Assembly: GCA_937973585.1 (NCBI GenBank)
Contig: CALJKN010000015.1
Coordinates: 1 to 17,555, forward strand
DNA from: an uncultured Helicobacteraceae bacterium
Lineage (GTDB): Bacteria > Campylobacterota > Campylobacteria > Campylobacterales > UBA6016
Length of the DNA stretch: 17,555 nt
Reading direction: 5' to 3'
In this document: one piece after another, positions 7,262-15,003 of the stretch
Numbering within the stretch: the first letter of the stretch is position 1
Layout of the letters: each line of letters begins with the position of its first letter
Notes under the pieces: generated by a model
Seen by the model: the letters and a program-made list of their open reading frames with translations, nothing else
Databases searched by the model: none
What the model was told of the DNA's origin: nothing
Position numbers and translations under genes: made by a program

Positions 7262-7501
7262 ATGTTAAAAAAACTACTACTAGCTTCTATACTATCGGCA
7301 GCTTTTGCATTTGCCGGTCCTTGTTGCAAAACAGACGGAAATATGAGCGGTATGGCGTGCGACACAAACAAAACGGCAATGTGTAAACTCGGCAAAAATT
7401 GTCCTTGCGGCGATAAATGTCAATGTGGTGAAAACTGCAAATGCAAACCAAAGAAAAAAGCCAAAAAACAAAGAGTTTGCGAAACTAACAGCTCAAAATA
7501 A
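7262..7501 (+). CDS. Secreted Cys-rich metallothionein-like small protein
   Basis: This 79-aa protein has a clear Sec signal peptide (MLKKLLLASILSAAFAFA, predicted cut after A18) and 11 cysteines in the mature part, at 21, 22, 33, 41, 47, 49, 53, 55, 59, 61 and 73. Residues 47-61 hold three CxC pairs in a row (CPCGDKCQCGENCKC), the layout used by metallothioneins to bind clusters of soft metals such as Cu(I), Zn or Cd. A basic KKKAKK tract follows. There is no lipobox. The expected location is the periplasm, where so many thiols are unusual unless metal-bound or disulfide-linked. The ribosome-binding site AGAGAGG precedes the ATG. It probably forms an operon with ybiT and ends at the hairpin at 7510-7533. 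I do not recognise a named family; metal binding is inferred from the Cys pattern alone. Confidence 0.8.
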   Translation: MLKKLLLASILSAAFAFAGPCCKTDGNMSGMACDTNKTAMCKLGKNCPCGDKCQCGENCKCKPKKKAKKQRVCETNSSK

Positions 7502-7509
7502 ATCCCCTA

Positions 7510-7533
7510 TTTAGAGGCCTTCCGGTCTCTAAA
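7510..7533 (+). terminator. Hairpin after the Cys-rich gene
   Basis: TTTAGAGGCC (7510-7519) pairs with GGTCTCTAAA (7524-7533) around loop TTCC, giving a 10-bp stem with one G-U pair. It begins 9 bases after the stop. The T-run is missing downstream, so termination strength is uncertain, but its position suggests the end of the ybiT operon. Confidence 0.55.
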
Positions 7534-7671
7534 GCAAACAACGATAAGCCCTTTATTGACCGTACCTTTAGCATATTTATGGCACAAGAGTTTTTTGTCT
7601 ATTTTTTATGCAATACTATTCTAAATCATTCAGGTAAAATCACGACAAATTCCAAAAAATCCGGAGCAAGT

Positions 7672-9390
7672 ATGTTCAAAAACGGCACGATTAAATCAAA
7701 ACTCACCATCACATCACTTTTTGTGGCCTGTACCATGATAGCGATGTTTGTGGTGTCGATGGTTATTATGGACAAAATAAAAATAAAAGGGCAGAAATAC
7801 GACGAGATCATCCTCTCGAAAGATTTGATCGCAGACATACTACCCCCTCCCGAATACATAATAGAGACAAAGCTTGTTACCCATTTTATGATCGAGGCAA
7901 CCAAGGAGGAGCTTCCGGCACTAAAAGAGAAACTAAAAACACTCCAAAAAGAGTACGCCGACAGACAAGACTACTGGACAAAAAGTACGGTAAGCGGCAA
8001 AATGAGAGAGCTAATCCTAAAAACCTCAAAAGAGCCTGCCGAGAAGTTTTTTGCCGTTGCTAACGGCGAATTTTTGGCCGCTATAGATGCCGGAGATAAG
8101 GCTAAAGCCTCTGAGATATCCATACAAAAGCTAAAACCGCTATACGAAGAACATAGAAAAGCCATAGATGAACTCGTAACACTAGCAAACAAACAGGCGG
8201 CCGCCGATGAGCAAGAGGCAAACGATATGCTTCAAAACGGTCGGTTTATGATGCTAGCTGTCGGGATCGGCGGACTTGTTGTTGCAGTGATTTTGCTACT
8301 ACTTGTCTCAAATAGCATTATCGGAAAGCTTAAAAGGATAGAAAACTCTGTTAGAGATCTTGAAAGCGGCGACGGTGACCTCACAAAAAGATTAAACATC
8401 GATGGACAAGACGAGATAAAACTCGTCGGTGATCTAATCGACAAATTCACAGAAAAAACAAGAGGAATAGTGTCAAAAGCCCAAAATATGGCGACAGACG
8501 GTGCGTCTACGGCAGAAGAGCTAAGGGCTACAAGCTTTGAGATCGGGACAAGAACAGAAGAGGCATCTCAAACGGTCGTAAAAGCGGCTAACGAGATCAA
8601 CCCTATAAAAAGATTTGCCGATGAGAGTGCCGCAGAGCTAGAACACACAAGCCTAGAGATACAAAAAGCGGCAAACAGACTACAAGAGGCAAAAGAGTCT
8701 ATAGCTAAAACTCTAGGTAAAGTACAACACAACTCTCAAGCCGAACTGGAGCTATCATCTAAACTGTTTAGACTAAACGAAGAGGCAACGCAGGTAAAAA
8801 GTATCCTGAGTACTATCAATGATATAGCCGATCAGACAAATCTTCTAGCGCTCAATGCGGCCATAGAAGCGGCAAGAGCCGGGGAGCACGGTAGAGGGTT
8901 TGCCGTCGTCGCCGATGAGGTCAGAAAACTGGCTGAGAGAACCCAAAAGAGCCTAACAGAGACAAACGCCACAATCAACGTCATTACACAGTCGATAAAC
9001 GATTTGTGCGATGAGATGATGAAAAATACCGAATCGGTAAAAGAGGTACTAGAGGAGTCATCTGATACCGAAGCGGCAATCTCAGAGGTAACATCTGCAA
9101 TAACGCAAAGTGTATCCGTATCTCAAAATGCGGCACAAAAAGCGGCTATGATATCCATGCAGATCAGCGATGTAGCCTCACAAATGCAAAAAATCGAAGA
9201 GGTCTCTCTCCAAAACGCCAGAAGCGTCGAAGAGGTAGCCGCCGCAATAGACCACCTGAGCAGTCTAAACTCAAGCGTTCTTGAGACTATGAGAGCCTCA
9301 TTTTGTAATCTTCATATCCAAAATTTCTCACAACATCTAGCTTCCCGTCTAGCCTTAAAACAGCTAAGCTCGGGAGGTTTATCCCGTTAA
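7672..9390 (+). CDS. Methyl-accepting chemotaxis protein (transmembrane chemoreceptor)
   Basis: Counted from ATG 7672 this chemoreceptor has 572 aa. That start has a GGAG site six bases upstream and begins MFKNGTIKSKLT; a start at 7579 would add 31 non-membrane residues with no ribosome-binding site. Order: a transmembrane segment (about 12-32); a helical periplasmic sensor region with the motif ILPPPEYIIE early in it; a second transmembrane segment (about 192-215); a HAMP domain ending near DGDLTKRL; and the cytoplasmic signalling coiled coil, whose conserved tip reads IADQTNLLALNAAIEAARAGEHGRGFAVVADEVRKL-like (CheA/CheW contact). It should signal through CheW-CheA to the flagellar motor. 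The ligand is unknown. The last ~34 codons overlap the convergent nspC gene, and the C-terminal residues after LETMRA do not look like a receptor tail. No CheR-binding pentapeptide was seen. Confidence 0.9.
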   Translation: MFKNGTIKSKLTITSLFVACTMIAMFVVSMVIMDKIKIKGQKYDEIILSKDLIADILPPPEYIIETKLVTHFMIEATKEELPALKEKLKTLQKEYADRQDYWTKSTVSGKMRELILKTSKEPAEKFFAVANGEFLAAIDAGDKAKASEISIQKLKPLYEEHRKAIDELVTLANKQAAADEQEANDMLQNGRFMMLAVGIGGLVVAVILLLLVSNSIIGKLKRIENSVRDLESGDGDLTKRLNIDGQDEIKLVGDLIDKFTEKTRGIVSKAQNMATDGASTAEELRATSFEIGTRTEEASQTVVKAANEINPIKRFADESAAELEHTSLEIQKAANRLQEAKESIAKTLGKVQHNSQAELELSSKLFRLNEEATQVKSILSTINDIADQTNLLALNAAIEAARAGEHGRGFAVVADEVRKLAERTQKSLTETNATINVITQSINDLCDEMMKNTESVKEVLEESSDTEAAISEVTSAITQSVSVSQNAAQKAAMISMQISDVASQMQKIEEVSLQNARSVEEVAAAIDHLSSLNSSVLETMRASFCNLHIQNFSQHLASRLALKQLSSGGLSR

Positions 9391-10423
9391 AAGTCGTATT
9401 TTTAACAAACGTATAGTGGCACTGATCTTCAAATACAACTCTGTCACCGATTTTTAGAGGCGTATCAAAACTATAATCGCCGATAATGTCACCCGAGAGA
9501 CAGGTATTTCCGCCGAGTCTATATGTATATTTTTTTTCACCCGGCTCCCCTCCCCCTCGCACAGCCGCACGGTAAGGCATAGCTAGCGTATCCGGCATAT
9601 GTGCCTCTGCAGACGTATCAAGAACGGCTATATCCATACCGTTATGAATAATATCGAGTACCCTTGCGACCATAGGCCCCGTCTGCCAACCCACAGCTTC
9701 ACCCGGTTCCATATAGACAGTTAGATGTGGATAGCGGGCTTTAAATCTTTTTAGGACGTCAATCAATCTATCCACATCATAATCAACCCTTGTGATATGA
9801 TGACCGCCTCCAAAATTTACCCATTTCATTTTAGGCAAAAATTCGCCGAATCTCTCTTCAAATGCCTCCAGCACAGATTCCAAAGCATCTACGTTTTGCT
9901 CACAAAGGGCATGAAAATGTAGCCCATCTATCCCATCCAGTTTATCGGCTTCAAAATTTGCCCTCGTAACACCAAAACGGCTAAACGGAGCGCACGGATT
10001 GTAAAGCTCCACCGGAGCGGTAGAGCGCTCAGGATTTACCCTAAAACCGCAAGATATAGAAGGATTTGCCTCAAAAACATCCCCTTTGAATCTCTCCCAC
10101 TGCCCGAACGAGTTAAATACAAGATGATTTGAAATACGGGCAATCTCCTCTATCTCCTCCACCTTGTATGCCGGAGAGTATGTATGCACCTCAAGCCCTA
10201 GCTCCTCACGAGCCAAAATAGCCTCATTTAGGCCACTAGCACATGCGCCTTTTAGATACTTTTTTACAAGGGGAAACGTCGCCCACATCGCAAAACCCTT
10301 GAGCGCAAGAAGGATTTTGATATCAGCCTCATCCATTACTTTTTTTAGAACCTTTAGGTTTTTTTCAAGCAGCTCCTCCTCGCATACATAGCAAGGGGTC
10401 GGCACTTTATCGATATAGCCCAT
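9287..10423 (-). CDS. nspC: Carboxynorspermidine/carboxyspermidine decarboxylase
   Basis: This 378-aa fold-III PLP enzyme removes the carboxyl group from carboxynorspermidine or carboxyspermidine to give norspermidine or spermidine. The PLP lysine is K42 in LLALKGFAMW. Further family segments are GLHFHALCE, KWVNFGGGHHIT, EPGEAVGWQTG, DTSAEAHMPDT, NTCLSGDIIGDYSF and CHYTFVKNTTFNG, all in the expected order. I chose ATG 10423 rather than the upstream ATG at 10459: it has GAGG six bases upstream and gives the usual N terminus (MGYIDKVPTPCYV). Its partner, carboxynorspermidine dehydrogenase, is encoded at 16920-17555 on the same strand. The 3' end overlaps the convergent chemoreceptor gene by 104 bp, but the C terminus (FGYEDYKMRLS) looks normal for NspC. 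Confidence 0.95.
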   Translation of the reverse strand: MGYIDKVPTPCYVCEEELLEKNLKVLKKVMDEADIKILLALKGFAMWATFPLVKKYLKGACASGLNEAILAREELGLEVHTYSPAYKVEEIEEIARISNHLVFNSFGQWERFKGDVFEANPSISCGFRVNPERSTAPVELYNPCAPFSRFGVTRANFEADKLDGIDGLHFHALCEQNVDALESVLEAFEERFGEFLPKMKWVNFGGGHHITRVDYDVDRLIDVLKRFKARYPHLTVYMEPGEAVGWQTGPMVARVLDIIHNGMDIAVLDTSAEAHMPDTLAMPYRAAVRGGGEPGEKKYTYRLGGNTCLSGDIIGDYSFDTPLKIGDRVVFEDQCHYTFVKNTTFNGINLPSLAVLRLDGKLDVVRNFGYEDYKMRLS

Positions 10424-10495
10424 TTTGCACCTCAAAATTTTTTTCGCCATTTTATCCAAGCGGCGTTAAGAGTGTGTGACAAAGGGGCAAAACAG

Positions 10496-10501
10496 TATAA
10501 T
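10496..10501 (+). promoter_or_regulatory. Candidate -10 box for yebC
   Basis: A perfect TATAAT lies 27 bases before the yebC ATG. A GTGACA at 10476-10481 resembles a -35 box but is only 14 bases away, too close to be optimal. A clear AGAGGA ribosome-binding site at 10518-10523 precedes the ATG at 10529. Confidence 0.5.
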
Positions 10502-10528
10502 CACGTCTAAAAATAATAGAGGAAAACT

Positions 10529-11239
10529 ATGGGAAGAGCGTTTGAGTACCGAAAAGCGGCAAAGATGAAAAGATGGGGAAATATGTCCAGAATTTTCCCC
10601 AAACTTGGACGAGCCATCACCGTTGCGGCAAAAGAGGGGGTACCGGATCCTACGATGAATGCAAAGCTAAGGGCTGCCATAGCGAATGCAAAAGCGGAGG
10701 GTATGCCAAAAGACAACATCGATGCTGCAATCAAAAGGGCAAGCGGCAGAGATGCCGTAGACTATACCGAAATCGTATATGACGGCAAAGGGCCTCACGG
10801 AACGCTCTTTATGATCGAATGCGCCACCGACAACCCTACAAGAACTATCGCAAACATAAGGGCGATATTCACAAAAGCCGGAGGGCAAATAGTCCAAAGC
10901 GGATCGCTTGATTTTATGTTCTCCAGAAAAAGCGTATTTGAGTTTGAAAAACCAAACGGAGTAGATCTGGAAGAGCTTGAGCTAAACCTGATAGATGCCG
11001 GGCTGGAAGAGATGAGTGTGGATGAAAATACCGTATACGTATACGGCGATTACACAAATTTCGGCTCAATAGCGGCGGCACTGGAAGAGCTAAAGATAGA
11101 AGTCAAAAAATCAGCTCTGGAGAGAGTACCTACATCCCCGATAGAGGTGACGGATGAGCAAATGGCAGATATCGAAAAAATAATCGAAAAAATTGAAGAC
11201 GACGACGACGTTCAAGCAGTATTTACAAACCTAGCCTAA
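10529..11239 (+). CDS. yebC: YebC/PmpR family protein (translation-associated or DNA-binding regulator)
   Basis: This 236-aa protein has full family length. It contains the N-terminal MGRAFEYRKAAKMKRWGNMS, which is close to the MAGHSKWxNIK region of the family in its shorter-headed form, followed by IFPKLGRAITVAAKEGVPDP, the KAEGMPKDNIDAAIKRASG helix and the YDGKGPHG segment. The acidic C terminus is EKIIEKIEDDDDVQAVFTNLA. Members have been described as transcriptional regulators (PmpR) and, more recently, as ribosome-linked factors like human TACO1 that help translation of difficult sequences; the sequence alone cannot separate these. It is monocistronic, divergent from nspC, and followed by A/T-rich DNA before the FIST operon. 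Confidence 0.95.
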   Translation: MGRAFEYRKAAKMKRWGNMSRIFPKLGRAITVAAKEGVPDPTMNAKLRAAIANAKAEGMPKDNIDAAIKRASGRDAVDYTEIVYDGKGPHGTLFMIECATDNPTRTIANIRAIFTKAGGQIVQSGSLDFMFSRKSVFEFEKPNGVDLEELELNLIDAGLEEMSVDENTVYVYGDYTNFGSIAAALEELKIEVKKSALERVPTSPIEVTDEQMADIEKIIEKIEDDDDVQAVFTNLA

Positions 11240-11299
11240 TTTTTTCAGCTTTTTTAAAAACTATAGCGGTTATTATCGTAATCAAAAAGGGATATATTT

Positions 11300-12418
11300 A
11301 TGTTGCTTGAGCAGTTACTTATTAATGGCGCAAAAGCGAACGACAACGGTAGTAAAGACGGTTTTGATATCGTATTTGCTTTTGCGGAGGGGGAGACTCT
11401 TGTCCAAACCGACTGGTTCGATCAGATCAAAAATATGTATCCCAATGCCAAAATAGTAGGCTGCTCAACATCCGGCAATATATACGATACAGAGGTTGTT
11501 GAAAACTCGGTAGCCGTAACGGCCGTAAAATTTGAACGCTCGCACATAAAACTAGCCTTTAGCGAAAACGTCAATCCGGAGTCTTCATATGAGACCGGAG
11601 CTTCAATCGCAAAACAATTACTTGACAAAGAGTTAAAACATATACTTGTCTTTAGCGACGGTCTCAGTGTAAACGGTAGCAAGCTTGCCGACGGATTTAA
11701 TAGCGTATGTTCCAGTGTAAATGTACATGTTAGCGGCGGACTAGCCGGAGACGGCGACAGATTCTCAAAAACATACGTCATTGCAGACGATACGCCTATA
11801 CAAAACGGGGTAATAGCGATAGGCATATACGGTCAGGCCTCGGCAAAAACCGGATGTTTTGCAGGATGGGATGAGTTTGGAACCGAACGTATAGTGACAA
11901 AATCAAATGGAAACGTAGTCTATGAGATAGATGGACAAAAAGCACTAGAGCTATACAAAAAATACCTCGGTGATGAGTCAAAAAACCTCCCCGGCTCAGG
12001 TCTAAAGTTTCCGCTATCAATCAAAAAAACAAGCGACGATCCATACATCATCAGAACGCTTTTAGCGGTAGATGAAGATGAGCAATCACTCACTTTTGCC
12101 GGAGATATAGCAGAAGGGTCTATATGTAAACCAATGAAATCAAATATCGACAAGCTGATAGACAATGCCGGACTGGCAGCAAAAGAGGCCGATTACGACG
12201 AGGACAAAGAGGGGCTTTGTATAGCCGTTAGCTGTGTCGGCAGAAAGATAGTTTTGGGAAAACTTGTCGAAGAGGAGCTTGAGATTTTAAAAGAGGTTTT
12301 GGGTGAAAAGGTAAAACTATGCGGCTTTTACTCATACGGTGAGATTGCACCGATTGAGGGGTTATTAAACTGTTCTTTGCATAACCAGACTATGACGGTT
12401 ACGACCATTTTTGAGTAA
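11300..12418 (+). CDS. FIST-domain sensor protein (NosP-like)
   Basis: This 372-aa soluble protein is built of FIST_N (about 20-200) and FIST_C (about 215-360). Motifs visible are VGCSTSGNIY (53-62), VHVSGGLAGDGD (142-153) and the conserved end CGFYSYGEIAP (341-351) with LHNQTMT (360-366). There is no signal peptide or membrane helix. FIST proteins are ligand sensors encoded beside signalling enzymes. One studied branch, NosP, binds haem and nitric oxide and controls a neighbouring soluble hybrid kinase. Here the next gene is exactly such a kinase, starting 8 bp after the stop, followed by a cyclic-di-GMP phosphodiesterase. Histidines available as possible haem ligands are H82, H114, H143 and H361. 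ATG at 11300 is preceded by AAAGGGA. The FIST call is firm; NosP function is inferred from gene order. Confidence 0.88.
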   Translation: MLLEQLLINGAKANDNGSKDGFDIVFAFAEGETLVQTDWFDQIKNMYPNAKIVGCSTSGNIYDTEVVENSVAVTAVKFERSHIKLAFSENVNPESSYETGASIAKQLLDKELKHILVFSDGLSVNGSKLADGFNSVCSSVNVHVSGGLAGDGDRFSKTYVIADDTPIQNGVIAIGIYGQASAKTGCFAGWDEFGTERIVTKSNGNVVYEIDGQKALELYKKYLGDESKNLPGSGLKFPLSIKKTSDDPYIIRTLLAVDEDEQSLTFAGDIAEGSICKPMKSNIDKLIDNAGLAAKEADYDEDKEGLCIAVSCVGRKIVLGKLVEEELEILKEVLGEKVKLCGFYSYGEIAPIEGLLNCSLHNQTMTVTTIFE

Positions 12419-12426
12419 CTACGGCA

Positions 12427-15003
12427 ATGCATAGATTATTAGAGAGACAAATCAAAAAAATCTTCGGAAAAGAGTGGCAGCCGGATGAAAATATGGCTAC
12501 CCTTTTTGCCGAAATTGCCGAAACATACAACGAAAAAGACAAAGAGAGGCTCCTGCTTGAAAATGCGCTAGAAGTTAGCTCTACAGAGCTTAATGAGGCA
12601 AACAGAAAGCTAAAAGAGAGCAGCGAAGAGGTCATAAAACTCCAACAATCCGCACTCGATGCTGCCGCAAATATGATTATGATCACAGACAAAGACGGCT
12701 TTATTGAATATGTCAACAAAAGTTTTTGTGAAGTTACGATGTTTGACAAGACGGAAGTTATCGGCAAAACACCGTCCCTCCTAGGTTCCGGCTCCCATCC
12801 AAAAAGTTTTTTTGAAAATATGTGGAATACGATAAAAAACGGCAATGTATACGAGGGTGAAATAATCAACAAAAAAAAGGATGGAACAGTCTATCCCGAA
12901 GAGGTAACAATCACCCCGATTATCGATGCCAAAAGCGGGGATATTGTCCATTTTGTCGCCATAAAAAGGGATATTACGGATAGAAAAGCGTGGGAGGAAG
13001 AGCTTAAACAGACAAGGGATAGAGCGCTTGAGGCCTCACGGTTAAAATCGGAGTTTTTATCAACGATGAGCCACGAGATTCGGACTCCGATGAACGGCAT
13101 CATCGGGATGACGAATATTTTGCTTGATACCCCGCTGGACGGCGAGCAGTTGGATTATCTAAATATCATAAAAGAGTCGGCAAACGCACTTTTGGTCATC
13201 ATAAACGATATTTTAGATTTTTCAAAAATAGAGGCCGGAAAACTCGAAATAGAGTCAATAGATATGAATCTTTTAGAGGTCGTAGAGGGTGTGGCCGAGC
13301 TTTTGACACCGAGAGCCAGAGAGAAAAATATCTCACTGATGGCATATATAGACACAAAAATAAATACACAGATAGTCGGCGATCCGGTGAGGCTAAGGCA
13401 GATACTTATAAATCTTGTAGGCAACGCCATAAAGTTTACCGAGCAAGGAGAGGTAAACGTAAGAGTCACGCCAATCTACGACGACGACGAGATTAGAAAA
13501 ATTAGATTTAATATCACGGACACCGGAATCGGGATATCAAAAGAGAGTCAGGCAAGACTATTCCAGTCTTTTACGCAAGCTGACGGCTCTACCACCAGAA
13601 AATACGGTGGAACCGGCCTTGGACTTGCTATATCAAAAAGCCTATGTGAGCTTATGGGTGGCATGATAGGGGTAACGAGCGAGCTAAATGTTGGCTCTAC
13701 ATTTTGGTTTGAACTCCCGTTTAATAAAGGGGACATCGATACCGCAAATATAGATACCGCCCTACAGATTGACATCCTTGGAGATAAAAAAGCGATAGTC
13801 GTAGACGATTCACAAAGCGCCAGAGAGATAGTAAAAAAATATATGCAGGATTGGGGTCTAAAGGTTGATTGCGCAAAAGATGCAAAAGATGCTCTGCAAA
13901 AAATGAGAGGTGCTTTTTCCGATAACAACCCGTATAATCTTGCAGTTATAGATTTGGCTATGCCGCAAACGGACGGTTTTGAACTCGCAAAAGAGATTTT
14001 CGAGGATGAAAATCTAAAAAACACAAAGTGCATACTATTTACCGCATTCGATCAAAAAGGGATTGCGGCTGAAGCGTTCAAGATAGGATATAGCGCATAC
14101 CTGACAAAACCGATAAGGCAAAATTCGCTTCTAAGGGCGGCCATAGAGGCGCTAAAAAATAACAAAATCACAACGCTTAGCGAACCTCACATAATAACGG
14201 CATATTTCAAAGAAACCCCAAAACCAAAAGAGACCAAAACAGAAAACAACTTCCAAAACCAAACAAATATTCTACTGGTTGAAGACAATAAAACAAACCA
14301 AAAAGTAGCCACACTAGTCTTGCAAAAAATAGGGTGTAAAGTAACAGTTGCCGAAAACGGTCTGGAAGCGGTAAATATGGTCAAAGACGGAAAATACGAT
14401 ATCGTTTTGATGGACTGCCAAATGCCTGTTATGGACGGCTATGAGGCTACCGGGAAAATCAGGGAGATTATGGAGGGAGAAACAAATACTATCCCGATCA
14501 TTGCAATGACGGCCAATGCTATCGAGGGTGACAGAGAGAAGTGCCTAGATGCCGGAATGGACGATTATATGTCAAAACCGATTAGTCAAAAAGAGATACT
14601 GGAAAAAATAGATTTTTGGAAAGATAAAAAATCACAGTTCAAGTCAAACTCTCTACAGTGTTTTTATACAAAATCAAACCCTGTAGACATAGAGAGGCTC
14701 AAATCTATTTTTGGTGAAGATGTAGAAGTTATAAAAAACATCCTCCATCTATCGTTAGAATCGCTAAATCACAACCTTGAGAAGCTCCAAACGGCAATCG
14801 GCCTACAAGACGAGCAAAAAATAAAGCTGCTTATCCATGACATCAAGGGGGAGTCCTTAAATATCGGACTACCGGTAATTACCGACATTATAGACAAAAC
14901 CGAACCGGCAGTCAGAAAACTAGACTATCAAATGCTGCTATCCATAGCAACAGAGTTAAAACAATCGCTATCGCAAATTGAAAATATCCGAAAAGGGCTC
15001 TAA
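12427..15003 (+). CDS. Soluble hybrid histidine kinase (coiled coil-PAS-HisKA-HATPase-REC-REC-HPt), NahK-like
   Basis: This 858-aa kinase has no transmembrane segment, so it is probably cytosolic and takes its signal from the FIST protein. Order: an N-terminal segment MHRLLERQIKKIFG, typical as far as I recall of FIST-linked kinases; a coiled coil (about 40-75); PAS (about 75-190); HisKA with phosphorylated H216 in STMSHEIRTPMNG; HATPase (N box LVGNAIKFT near 330, DTGIGI, GGTGLGLAI); receiver 1 (about 453-570, acceptor D509 in VIDLAMP); receiver 2 (about 612-735, acceptor D663 in LMDCQMPVMDG); and C-terminal HPt with H804 in IHDIKGESLNIG. The chain H216, D663 (or D509), H804 and then a separate response regulator is a complete BarA/ArcB-style phosphorelay. 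Its stop overlaps the next start by one base. The start has a weak ribosome-binding site, suggesting translation coupled to the FIST gene. Confidence 0.93.
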   Translation: MHRLLERQIKKIFGKEWQPDENMATLFAEIAETYNEKDKERLLLENALEVSSTELNEANRKLKESSEEVIKLQQSALDAAANMIMITDKDGFIEYVNKSFCEVTMFDKTEVIGKTPSLLGSGSHPKSFFENMWNTIKNGNVYEGEIINKKKDGTVYPEEVTITPIIDAKSGDIVHFVAIKRDITDRKAWEEELKQTRDRALEASRLKSEFLSTMSHEIRTPMNGIIGMTNILLDTPLDGEQLDYLNIIKESANALLVIINDILDFSKIEAGKLEIESIDMNLLEVVEGVAELLTPRAREKNISLMAYIDTKINTQIVGDPVRLRQILINLVGNAIKFTEQGEVNVRVTPIYDDDEIRKIRFNITDTGIGISKESQARLFQSFTQADGSTTRKYGGTGLGLAISKSLCELMGGMIGVTSELNVGSTFWFELPFNKGDIDTANIDTALQIDILGDKKAIVVDDSQSAREIVKKYMQDWGLKVDCAKDAKDALQKMRGAFSDNNPYNLAVIDLAMPQTDGFELAKEIFEDENLKNTKCILFTAFDQKGIAAEAFKIGYSAYLTKPIRQNSLLRAAIEALKNNKITTLSEPHIITAYFKETPKPKETKTENNFQNQTNILLVEDNKTNQKVATLVLQKIGCKVTVAENGLEAVNMVKDGKYDIVLMDCQMPVMDGYEATGKIREIMEGETNTIPIIAMTANAIEGDREKCLDAGMDDYMSKPISQKEILEKIDFWKDKKSQFKSNSLQCFYTKSNPVDIERLKSIFGEDVEVIKNILHLSLESLNHNLEKLQTAIGLQDEQKIKLLIHDIKGESLNIGLPVITDIIDKTEPAVRKLDYQMLLSIATELKQSLSQIENIRKGL

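Noticed and set aside
7262..7501. Cys-rich protein as a lipoprotein
   Set aside because: The residues before the first cysteine read FAGPC, which does not fit a lipobox; an ordinary signal-peptidase cut after A18 fits better.
7580..7600. TGGCAC followed by a T-run, resembling a sigma-54 -24/-12 promoter upstream of the chemoreceptor
   Set aside because: The -24 half matches, but the -12 half reads TTTT where TTGC is needed, so it is probably a chance match.
7579..7671. N-terminal extension of the chemoreceptor from ATG 7579
   Set aside because: It has no ribosome-binding site and adds non-membrane residues before the expected first transmembrane segment. ATG 7672 has GGAG at good spacing.
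10424..10459. Upstream ATG for nspC at 10459
   Set aside because: The ATG at 10423 has a perfect GAGG site and matches the usual N terminus of the family.
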